A DNA stretch of 64,000 bases from Roseomonas aerilata DSM 19363 (lineage in GTDB: Bacteria > Pseudomonadota > Alphaproteobacteria > Acetobacterales > Acetobacteraceae), in NCBI RefSeq assembly GCF_000711725.1, contig NZ_JONP01000017.1, positions 1 to 64,000 of the forward strand, in the 5' to 3' direction. Numbering within the stretch: position 1 is the first letter of the stretch; each line of letters starts with the position of its first letter. Positions 35,039 through 43,089 of this stretch are shown piece after piece. The notes beneath the pieces are model-generated. The model was not told the origin of the DNA. It was given only the letters and a program-made list of their open reading frames with translations, and did not search any database. The position numbers and the translations under genes were made by a program.

Positions 35039-36399
35039 GCCGGCGCCAGGGCAGGGCGGCCGAGGTGGTGCGACCTCCCACCCCCATCCGGCGGCTCCGC
35101 TGCGCTGTCTACACCCGCAAGAGCACGGACGAGGGGCTCGACCGCGAGTTCAACACTCTGGATGCCCAGCGGGACGCCTGCGAGGCCTACGTCCTCTCCC
35201 AGCGGGCGGAGGGCTGGACCCTGGTGGCTGACCGCTACGACGATGGCGGCTTCTCCGGCGGCACCCTGGAGCGCCCGGCCCTGCAGCGGCTGCTGCGCGA
35301 CATCGAGCAGGGGAGGGTGGACGTGGTGGTGGTCTACAAGATCGACCGCCTCAGCCGATCCCTTATGGACTTCTCCCGGCTGGTGGAGAGTTTCGAGGCG
35401 CACGGGGTGACGTTTGTCTCCATCACCCAGTCCTTCAACACCACCACCTCTATGGGCCGGCTCACCCTGAACATCCTGCTCAGCTTCGCGCAGTTCGAGC
35501 GGGAGGTGATCGGTGAGCGCATCCGGGACAAGTTCGCCGCCTCCCGCGCCAGGGGCATGTGGATGGGAGGGCACGTGCCGCTCGGCTACGAGGTCAGGGA
35601 CAGGAAGCTCCTAGTCAAGGAGGAGGAGGCCACCACGATCCGGCGGGTGTTCACCACCTTCCTGGACACCGGATCCGGCACGGAGACCGCCCGCTTGCTC
35701 CAGGCGGAGGGCCTGACCGGCCGGTCGGGGCGGTTGCTGGACAAGGGCGACGTCTACAAGCTGCTGAACAACCGAACCTACGTCGGCGAGGCGGCGCACA
35801 AGGGGAAGATATATCCCGGCGAGCACCAGCCGATCATCGCGCGGACGCTCTGGGACAAGGTGCACGCCCTCCTCAAGGAGAGCCCGCACACGAGGGGCAA
35901 CGGCATGCGCAACCAGACGCCGGCGCTGCTGAAAGGCGTGCTGTTCGGGGCAGATGGACGAGCGCTCTCGCCGACCCACACCCGGCGCCGGGGACGGCTG
36001 TACCGGTACTACGTCAGCCAGGCGGCGCTGAAGGGTAGCAATGGGGCAGAGGATCCCGCCCTGGTGCGGCGCATCTCGGCGGCGGAGATCGAGGCGGTGG
36101 TGGTGGGGCAGATCCGGGCCCTCCTGCGCCAGCCCGAGATCATTGTGGGCACCTGGGCGGCGGCGAGGGCCGGCGACCCTAACCTGACCGAGGCGGAGAC
36201 GCGGGACGCCATGCGCCAGATTGAGCCGCTCTGGGATGAGCTGTTCCCGGCGGAGCAGGCGCGGATCGTGCGGATGCTGGTGGAGCGGGTGACGGTGTCC
36301 AGCACCGGGGCGGATCTCCGGCTACGGGTGGAGGGGCTCGCGAGCCTCGTGCGGGACTTAGGCACGGACAGGGCCCCCGTCCTGGAGGCTGTGGAATGA
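35035..36399 (+). CDS. large serine recombinase
   Basis: 454 aa. The N-terminal resolvase domain shows CAVYTRKSTDEGLDREFNTL with S30 as nucleophile, VVVYKIDRLSRSLMDF, and FEREVIGERIRDKFAASRAR. The recombinase domain follows (VPLGYEVRDRKLLVKEEEAT, DKGDVYKLLNNRTYVGEAAH), then a short zinc-ribbon-like/C-terminal region. It integrates or excises DNA between short att sites. It is 25-100 residues shorter than many phage integrases of this class. It is coupled by ATGA overlaps to the genes before and after. It is probably the mobility gene of the neighbouring phage or defence segment; att sites were not identified. Confidence 0.9.
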   Translation: MSRRQGRAAEVVRPPTPIRRLRCAVYTRKSTDEGLDREFNTLDAQRDACEAYVLSQRAEGWTLVADRYDDGGFSGGTLERPALQRLLRDIEQGRVDVVVVYKIDRLSRSLMDFSRLVESFEAHGVTFVSITQSFNTTTSMGRLTLNILLSFAQFEREVIGERIRDKFAASRARGMWMGGHVPLGYEVRDRKLLVKEEEATTIRRVFTTFLDTGSGTETARLLQAEGLTGRSGRLLDKGDVYKLLNNRTYVGEAAHKGKIYPGEHQPIIARTLWDKVHALLKESPHTRGNGMRNQTPALLKGVLFGADGRALSPTHTRRRGRLYRYYVSQAALKGSNGAEDPALVRRISAAEIEAVVVGQIRALLRQPEIIVGTWAAARAGDPNLTEAETRDAMRQIEPLWDELFPAEQARIVRMLVERVTVSSTGADLRLRVEGLASLVRDLGTDRAPVLEAVE

Positions 36400-36851
36400 G
36401 TACCCTTGCCAGCCTCACGGTACAGGTGCCCCTGGCCATACGGCGGCGGCCAGGACGCAAGACGGTAGTCACACCAGAAGGGATGGTGGGTGCAACCACG
36501 CCGGCGCCAACTATCCCAACCCGCGCTGATCCTGCGCTGGTGAAGGCACTGGCCCGTGCCTTTCGGTACCAGAAGCTGCTGGACGAGGGGCGCCACGCGT
36601 CCATCACCGAGATGGCCGAAGCGGAGAAGCTGGACCGCGGCTACATGGGGCGGCTACTGCAGCTGACGCTGCTCGCGCCAAACCTCGTCGAAGCACTGCT
36701 GGATGGGCGGCAGCCCGAACAGCTCGGCCTGTCGTCATTGCTGAAGCCACTCCCATTAAGCTGGGAGCGCCAGGGCCGAGTAGAACCTTCACAGGGCGCT
36801 GCAGATTTGTCGGCTGCCCAGTCGTGCCCGAAGCTGACGCACGAGCAATAA
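36396..36851 (+). CDS. small HTH-type protein closing the recombinase operon
   Basis: 151 aa. Residues 45-110 (ALVKALARAFRYQKLLDEGR, HASITEMAEAEKLDRGYMGR, LLQLTLLAPNLVEALLDGRQ) form an HTH-like unit, similar to the helical tails that follow recombinases in Alphaproteobacteria. The N-terminus (VQVPLAIRRRPGRKTVVTPE) is basic. It starts in an ATGA overlap with the recombinase stop. A DNA-binding directionality or accessory factor is inferred. Confidence 0.7.
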   Translation: MSTLASLTVQVPLAIRRRPGRKTVVTPEGMVGATTPAPTIPTRADPALVKALARAFRYQKLLDEGRHASITEMAEAEKLDRGYMGRLLQLTLLAPNLVEALLDGRQPEQLGLSSLLKPLPLSWERQGRVEPSQGAADLSAAQSCPKLTHEQ

Positions 36852-37013
36852 CCGGCGCCGCTGAAAAGCGGACACGCATCCCTTGCCATACTCCGGGGCG
36901 GAGGGGTTGAGAGCTGGCGTAGAACTGCCGCAACTGGCTTTGTTCGGAGGACGGCTTCAGTTTTTTATGCCAGGCCAGTAGCATCAACAGAGCCGAAAAA
37001 CGGATACGCGTCG

Positions 37014-39473
37014 ATGGACATGCTGGTGTCGTCCCTGAGCCGTGGCCGGAAGGGCCATCCCATTCTCTTCTGCGGCGCTGGTTTGACGGCGGATTGCCTC
37101 AGCTTCGAGGACGACGCGACCATTGGCGTCACGGCGCATTTGCTGAAGCTCTTGAATGAGGAGCTCCACGTGCAAGGAAGGGCGAGTGGTTACAGGGAGA
37201 TCAAGAACGCGGCACAGCGGTTCCGGAGCGATTTCGGCGCCCATCGGCTAATGAACCTCCTCAAGGAGCGGTTTCACCTCAAAAACGTCTCAGCGTCCAT
37301 TGTCGACATCATGCGCTACCCCTGGAGCAGGATCTACACGACCAACTACGACAGCGGTATCGAGATCGCTCTGCGCACTGCAGGGCGCAGATACACTCCG
37401 CTCAACAATCTCGACGCGCCCAATGCGGATGTCACCGGGACGCCGGTGATCCATCTGCACGGCCACGCCGAGAAATGGACCGGTGCGACGTTCGAAGACA
37501 GCTGCGTGCTTGATTCGAGATCGTATCACCGACTTTCTGGCGTGAAGAATTGGCTTGAGCAGCTCCGCTACGACATCGAGCGCGCCAGCGTCGTGGTTTT
37601 CGTGGGCTTCAGCGCTGCGGACTTTCATCTTAGTCGGGTGTTCTTCGATACGTCGGGGCTACGTTCTAAAGCGTTCTTCATCAATCGCCCCACGATTACG
37701 CCGGACGTTGACGAGCACGCGACACAGGAGGAGTTCGGCCAGCCGCTCTACATCGGTCGCGATGAGTTTGCGGCCTGCGCAGTCCGCGCCGCCGAAGATC
37801 GTGCCTCCGCCGAGCTGGCGCTGATGTCATTCCAGAGATATGAGGCCGTCCTGCCCAGCACTGCCATCCCGTCCACGCAGCACATTGAGGAATTGTTCAT
37901 CTGGGGAACCGTAGTGGACGCCCATCTCAGGCGGGATCAAAGCCTTTCCACCTCCGACTACCACGTGCTTCGGGGTGAGACCCCCGTTGTCACTGAGCGT
38001 CTTTCCAAGCCGGGCGCGGTGGTTCTAGTGCACGGTGATATTTGCGATGGTAAAACACTCGTCGTGACGGACGCCATCAATGGCCTCTTCGCGAGCAGGC
38101 CGATTTTTCGCCTCCACAACTCTTACATGGATCTGCTCGACGAGACGTCAGCGATCCTATCAGTGTACCCCAATGCCGTTTTTGTCGCTGAGAACTGCTT
38201 CGCCTTGCATGAGAACCGACTCCTGGGTGTGGCGCGTCAGGTGACGGCGAGTGGCGGTGGGCTGATTCTGACGGCGCGGAACATCTCGGCGGAGGGAGAT
38301 GCCACCAAGCTCAAGGCGCTACGTGATATCCCAGCATTCTCCGAGGTTCGGGTGGGGGCGCTACAGGTATCGGAGGTAGACGCGCTGATCATTCTGCTCG
38401 ACCAGATTGCCGGATGGCGTGAGTTTCGCGCGTTCTCGCCTATGCAACGGCGCGACTTTGTCATGACCCAATGCAACGGGCTGATCCCGTCCGTTCTTCT
38501 TCACCTCCTCCGCTCCTCCTATGTTCAGGCTAGATACAAGGAAGAATATAACAAAGTCGTCTACAAGGATGACCATGAACGTAACGTGGTCCTCGGTTCC
38601 TTGCTCTTGGCGAACATCGGTCTCAGCGTCCCCGTATTCCTTTTGAGCGACATTCTTGAGGTGGACTTCGCGGCGACGCTGGAGCGTATTTCCGCTCGTA
38701 GTGGCGCGTTGAGACTCGTCACGGTGAATGGCGGCTTAGTACAGGCCGTGCCGTCCATCGGTGCGCGCAATCTGCTGGGCCACGTCGTAGCTCCGCGGCA
38801 CGTTGTCGACGCGACCGTTCTGATTCTGGAAAAGCTCGCCGATTTGCCAAACCGGTCGGACCTACAGTCGCACATCTTCAGGCAGTTGATGCGCTACTCA
38901 ATTCTTCAGACCGTGGTGTTCGACGAGCAAGAGATCGACCGCTTCTTCGACCACATCTCCAAGATCGATCAGTTTCGAAGAATGCCGCTATTCTGGCTGC
39001 AATGGCACATGGCGATGGCGGCACAGAAGAGATGGAGCAAGGCCGAGGATTACCTCAGGATGGGCCACACGGCGGCAGACAATTTCGATCAGAGATCAGA
39101 ACAAAAATACAACCGGAAGCAGTTGGAGGACCGCAGATCCAAGTTCCTAATCGAACGGGCCACACAGGAACAGCGGCCCGGATCGGACGTGTTTAGGGAT
39201 ACAAGGGAAGCCTTGGATGTCGTCCGCCGCTTGCTTGGGGAGCGTGAAATCAGTCACCATCCGTACCTGACGATCGAGATGGTCTTCACTCTCCTTGAGA
39301 GGAAGGGAACGCTCCTCGAATCCGTCCAGCTTGACGCACTTCTGAAGCTCTTCCTTCAGATATGCGAGTACGCGCGGCAACGGAGCGGTGTGGTCGTCGA
39401 CGGCATGCAGCGGGCCCGCGCCCTTGACTGCCTAACGCGGCTGGAGAAGGCAGGCGTTCGGTTTGGGACCTAA
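37014..39473 (+). CDS. SIR2-domain/P-loop protein, putative anti-phage NADase
   Basis: 819 aa. Residues 15-250 form a SIR2-like fold: PILFCGAGLT near the NAD site, TTNYD (109-113, with the catalytic-type Asn111), HLHGH (147-151) and VVFVGFSAADFHLSRVF (195-211). Then a P-loop NTPase region follows, Walker A HGDICDGKTLV (340-350), with a later LILTARN sensor-like motif. The C-terminal 350 residues are helical and may sense a phage signal. The layout is like SIR2-STAND defence proteins, in which the SIR2 part degrades NAD on infection. It stands alone, between a recombinase operon and a restriction pair, with a long promoter gap upstream. A lower GC content than the core genome suggests transfer. 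Confidence 0.75.
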   Translation: MDMLVSSLSRGRKGHPILFCGAGLTADCLSFEDDATIGVTAHLLKLLNEELHVQGRASGYREIKNAAQRFRSDFGAHRLMNLLKERFHLKNVSASIVDIMRYPWSRIYTTNYDSGIEIALRTAGRRYTPLNNLDAPNADVTGTPVIHLHGHAEKWTGATFEDSCVLDSRSYHRLSGVKNWLEQLRYDIERASVVVFVGFSAADFHLSRVFFDTSGLRSKAFFINRPTITPDVDEHATQEEFGQPLYIGRDEFAACAVRAAEDRASAELALMSFQRYEAVLPSTAIPSTQHIEELFIWGTVVDAHLRRDQSLSTSDYHVLRGETPVVTERLSKPGAVVLVHGDICDGKTLVVTDAINGLFASRPIFRLHNSYMDLLDETSAILSVYPNAVFVAENCFALHENRLLGVARQVTASGGGLILTARNISAEGDATKLKALRDIPAFSEVRVGALQVSEVDALIILLDQIAGWREFRAFSPMQRRDFVMTQCNGLIPSVLLHLLRSSYVQARYKEEYNKVVYKDDHERNVVLGSLLLANIGLSVPVFLLSDILEVDFAATLERISARSGALRLVTVNGGLVQAVPSIGARNLLGHVVAPRHVVDATVLILEKLADLPNRSDLQSHIFRQLMRYSILQTVVFDEQEIDRFFDHISKIDQFRRMPLFWLQWHMAMAAQKRWSKAEDYLRMGHTAADNFDQRSEQKYNRKQLEDRRSKFLIERATQEQRPGSDVFRDTREALDVVRRLLGEREISHHPYLTIEMVFTLLERKGTLLESVQLDALLKLFLQICEYARQRSGVVVDGMQRARALDCLTRLEKAGVRFGT

Positions 39474-39507
39474 ATGGTCGGGGTGTCGACCTTGGCGGCC
39501 CCCCGCC

Positions 39508-39890
39508 TCAGACGGACATCTGGTCTAGCCAGCATGGCTCGGGAGGAGGCGATCTATCTGCTGCAGGGTGGCTTCTATTGAAGCTGCGCCAGCCCGTTGA
39601 AGTTCCCTGATCTCTACCCCGCTGAGCCCTTGGCTCAGGTGAATTCTCGCAATCGCGGGCTCGTTGCCGTTCCTGGTCATAGTGTCGGCGCCAAGTGGGA
39701 TCGGAGAGCAACTCAAATGCCTCGGTGGGAAGGCGGAACCGCGCGGCCGAACCTTCCGCCTCAGCCGGATTCAGGTGACGCTGGTAACGCTTCGACATGC
39801 AGCGGAACGCACCTTTACTTCGCCAAATAGCGCTTCGGATCGCACCCCAAGAAGCACATAGAGATCCCGGAAGTTCTCTGTCGTGTCCGA
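39508..39890 (-). pseudogene. J-domain (DnaJ-like) protein remnant
   Basis: One reverse frame near 39880-39820 reads NFRDLYVLLGVRSEALFGEV, the first helix region of a J domain. It shifts to another frame that reads AFRCMSKRYQRHLNPAEAEG, then FRLPTEAFELLSDPTWRRHY, the last helices. The essential His-Pro-Asp is gone (QRH in its place) and a frameshift lies in the middle. The tail is open in two frames to about 39508. It sits between SIR2 and the restriction pair. Inactive as a co-chaperone. Confidence 0.6.
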
Positions 39891-39896
39891 CCTGTC

Positions 39897-42800
39897 TCAG
39901 GCTGCCTTTCGAGATTGCTCCAGGAGATAGGACAGCTCCTTCTCCAATACCTGCGGGTTCCGGCACACATGAAATGCCCATCGCCCGAGCTTCCCCCAGT
40001 TGTTCACTGCCCGGACCCAGCGTCGCGCGCCTTCGTGCTTGGCAGTTGTCTGGTTGTCCTCAAAGCCCTTCACCTCCAGCACCAGCGTCAGGTCCATCTC
40101 GCTATCCGGCATCGCCATGCGCACGATGAAGTCGGGCTCGTAGCCATGATCGACCCCGAGGAACTCATAGGGGATGCTGAGATCCATCCCCTCATTCCGT
40201 GCATAGAAGCGGATCAGCCCCTGCTGCGCCGCCTGCTCCAGACGAAACGCCGCGCTTTGCTCCCACGCTGCCGTGTCGGCGACGACATGCCCGATGTGGC
40301 TCGCCATTGTCGCGAAAACCGGGCGCTTCGTACGGAATTCCACTCCGATGGTGCTGCCGATCTCCTGCGTTCGGTTTAACAAGGGCAGTAGCGGCGCCTC
40401 GCCCGATGAGTCGTCCGGCTGGATAGCGTCGCGCACCCGCTCTACTACCTGCCGTGCATACTTCTCGAGACCAAGCTCAGGCTTCGGAGCGCCGTTAAAG
40501 TCCACTTTCCGACGCACGTATTCTTCGACTACGCGGAACACCTGCGGGAATAGTGCGTGGCGTGATTGCAGTGCGAAGACGCGCTGTTTGCGTCCCTCCG
40601 CGCCGGCCGTACCCGCCTGTGTCAACTCCTCGACAATGCGTTGCGCCGCCTGGAACAGGATCGTCTGGAGATGGACCGACGCGTAGTAGGCCTCCCGGTC
40701 CTGCTGGTGAAAGCCGAAGGGCGACTGTGTCTCCGCCATGCTACCACCGACCTGCACGCCTACCTGTGGCCGCACGAAGGTGCCGGTGGGCTCGCGGTTC
40801 GGCTCAATGCGCAGCGGCTCCATCGCGCCGATATCACAGCGGATCAGGTTGCGGCGGAGCGCGAAGGCATAGCCCTCCACGACCGGGAAGCGAATCTCCA
40901 TCGCAGCCCTTTCAGGCAGCGCCTTCACTAAGTTGAGCGGGGTATCGTCGGGCTCGGGTTTGTTCACCGGCCTCCCGCGGAACGGGATGACGGAGAAAGG
41001 CACGCCGTAGACGTCGCAGTATTCCTCAGTCAGTAGCCCGGTAGCGGGGTCAGGCCTGTAGTCCATCCGCCGCAGACCACGACCCACCACCTGTTCGCAC
41101 AGAAGCTGGCTCGTGAAGGCACGCAGCCCGAGGATCTGCGTGACTGTGTTGGCATCCCAACCTTCGGTCAGCATGGCCACCGAAACGACGCAGCGAACGT
41201 GCTCGCCGGGCTCGCCAGCCTTGCCGACTGTGGCAACGACGCGGCGCAGCTCCTCTGCCGTGTCGGCCTTCTTCTTGCCTGTCCCGCTGCCGCCAGCTTC
41301 GGCCTGCGCCAGCAGCTTGCTATCGATGCGGATGGTGACCTTCCGCTCTGCCGTGTTGCTGAAGATGTCGGAGAACACTTCGCCCCGCCCATAGACGATG
41401 CGTGGCCTCAGCTTCTTCCCGCGCTTGTTGGCAGGCGCCTCTTCTTCGCTGTCGTGCTCTTCGAGGACTTCCTGCACCTCGGCCTCTGTGACCGTCTCGA
41501 TCACTTGCTCGCCGCTGATTCGACGGTAGAACTCCTCGGCGATGTCCGTATTATCGCAGACGATGATGATGCAGGGGGGCGTCCGGTCCACGCCAGGCTG
41601 CGCTGCCCGGATGCGCTCGAAGCGCTCTTTCCACTGGCCCATGATCTGCACCAGAGCGCCCTGCGCTTCGCGCCAGACCACAGCCGGCTTTGGCTTACCG
41701 GAGCGCCCGGGCAACTTCTCGCCAGGCTGTAGCCCGTCACGGATCGCTTCCCAGAGGCGGAAGTAGCGCGGATCCGGCCGGCCCGTCGTGTCCTGCACCG
41801 GCAGGCGGGGGATCTTGGTGATGCCGCTCTCGATCGCGTCCACGAGTCCGAAGTCGGAGACAATCCAGGGGAAGGGTTGGCCCTCGGGATACCCACTGCC
41901 TTTGATGCGGAAGGGCGTGGCCGAGAGGTCCACCACCATGGAAATGCCTGGCGCATCGCCACCGGCCGCGTTCAGCCGATCGAGCCCGTCGACCCAAACG
42001 GTCGCCTCCTGCGCTTGATCCTCGAACGCCGCTCTGTCGTCGCCGGTCAGACCTGAGCCGACCGCCGCACCGGCCGCCGGCCGCCAGCAATGGTGACCCT
42101 CATCGTTGATGACCAAAATTGGCAGCCGGTCCGACACACTGCCCAGAATGCGATGCAGGAAATCCGCTGGTGTTTCCTCGCCCTTGTCCACGACGGCATA
42201 GGTCTTGTCGCCCTCCTTGTGCGGGCTTTCCGGTGCAAAGCGATGCCAGTTTTCGACGATGACGGTGCCGCGCTGGAGCAGCAGCCGCCACTTCGCTGGC
42301 ACAAGGTCGAAGGCGTCGTAGTAGTTGTCCGGCGCGTCCGGCCGCAGCACGCCGAGGCGTTCCTTCACTGTCAGGTTCGGCGCGCAGAGCAGCGCGACGT
42401 CCGGGTACTCTCGGCTCTCCGGGCTGATGCCGCGGTTCACGAAGGCCCAGGTGATGATCATGGCTGCGACCAGCGTTTTGCCGCTTCCGGTCGCGAGCTT
42501 AGTGGCCAGTCGCCGTAGTGGCCTCAGTGACAAGTCGGCGGGCTTATCCACCAGGGTCGGGAAGAAATCCGCGCCTTGCGGTAACTGAAATGCTGGGCCG
42601 GGTCTGACGCCGGTTAACAGCCTACCGAGATCCTCCTCTGTCATCTTCGGTGCGAAGCGCAGGCGGCTGGTACGGCCGGTGAAGCGCATTTCCGCCAGGT
42701 AGATGATCGTTTCCACTGCCTCGCGCTGGCCGAAGAACAGGCGGCGCTCGCGATCCTCGCGCCCCCAATGGCGAAGCAATTCGCGCGTCACCAGCGTGGC

Positions 42801-43085
42801 ACCGCGGTAGTCGGCCTCCCGCCAGCGGCGCACATCATCACGTAGCAGGTTGGGCAAAGGAAGGTCGTCCTGCTGTTCCTGCGCCAGCAGCGACATCTGC
42901 GCGCTGCCGGTTCGCTCCGTCTTGTACCAATAGGATGCGGGGCGGCGGCCTGGCTCCTTTCGCGCGACACCGGTGAGGGTATCGTACTTCCAGTGCTGGT
43001 TCGGTTCCTTGTAGGGCGAGCAGAGGATGGGCCGCTCGACCGGCTGGATTGGGATATCCTGCTGCTGTGGAGGAGCCTTCGCCAC
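39897..43085 (-). CDS. type III-like restriction enzyme Res subunit (helicase-nuclease)
   Basis: 1,062 aa starting at a GTG (43085), four bases after the mod stop and with a GGGGAG upstream, so it is coupled to mod. SF2 helicase motifs: Walker A ATKLATGSGKTLVAAM (about 194-209), INDEGHHCW (about 322-330) and VDLSATPFRI. The C-terminal nuclease of the PD-(D/E)xK kind shows EPDFIVRMAM and LVLEVKGFEDNQ near residue 1000. It cuts unmodified DNA after ATP-dependent translocation, together with the methylase. Length and order match the BPTD_3080-type type III relatives I recall. No frame damage. Confidence 0.88.
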   Translation of the reverse strand: MAKAPPQQQDIPIQPVERPILCSPYKEPNQHWKYDTLTGVARKEPGRRPASYWYKTERTGSAQMSLLAQEQQDDLPLPNLLRDDVRRWREADYRGATLVTRELLRHWGREDRERRLFFGQREAVETIIYLAEMRFTGRTSRLRFAPKMTEEDLGRLLTGVRPGPAFQLPQGADFFPTLVDKPADLSLRPLRRLATKLATGSGKTLVAAMIITWAFVNRGISPESREYPDVALLCAPNLTVKERLGVLRPDAPDNYYDAFDLVPAKWRLLLQRGTVIVENWHRFAPESPHKEGDKTYAVVDKGEETPADFLHRILGSVSDRLPILVINDEGHHCWRPAAGAAVGSGLTGDDRAAFEDQAQEATVWVDGLDRLNAAGGDAPGISMVVDLSATPFRIKGSGYPEGQPFPWIVSDFGLVDAIESGITKIPRLPVQDTTGRPDPRYFRLWEAIRDGLQPGEKLPGRSGKPKPAVVWREAQGALVQIMGQWKERFERIRAAQPGVDRTPPCIIIVCDNTDIAEEFYRRISGEQVIETVTEAEVQEVLEEHDSEEEAPANKRGKKLRPRIVYGRGEVFSDIFSNTAERKVTIRIDSKLLAQAEAGGSGTGKKKADTAEELRRVVATVGKAGEPGEHVRCVVSVAMLTEGWDANTVTQILGLRAFTSQLLCEQVVGRGLRRMDYRPDPATGLLTEEYCDVYGVPFSVIPFRGRPVNKPEPDDTPLNLVKALPERAAMEIRFPVVEGYAFALRRNLIRCDIGAMEPLRIEPNREPTGTFVRPQVGVQVGGSMAETQSPFGFHQQDREAYYASVHLQTILFQAAQRIVEELTQAGTAGAEGRKQRVFALQSRHALFPQVFRVVEEYVRRKVDFNGAPKPELGLEKYARQVVERVRDAIQPDDSSGEAPLLPLLNRTQEIGSTIGVEFRTKRPVFATMASHIGHVVADTAAWEQSAAFRLEQAAQQGLIRFYARNEGMDLSIPYEFLGVDHGYEPDFIVRMAMPDSEMDLTLVLEVKGFEDNQTTAKHEGARRWVRAVNNWGKLGRWAFHVCRNPQVLEKELSYLLEQSRKAA

Positions 43086-43089
43086 CGCC

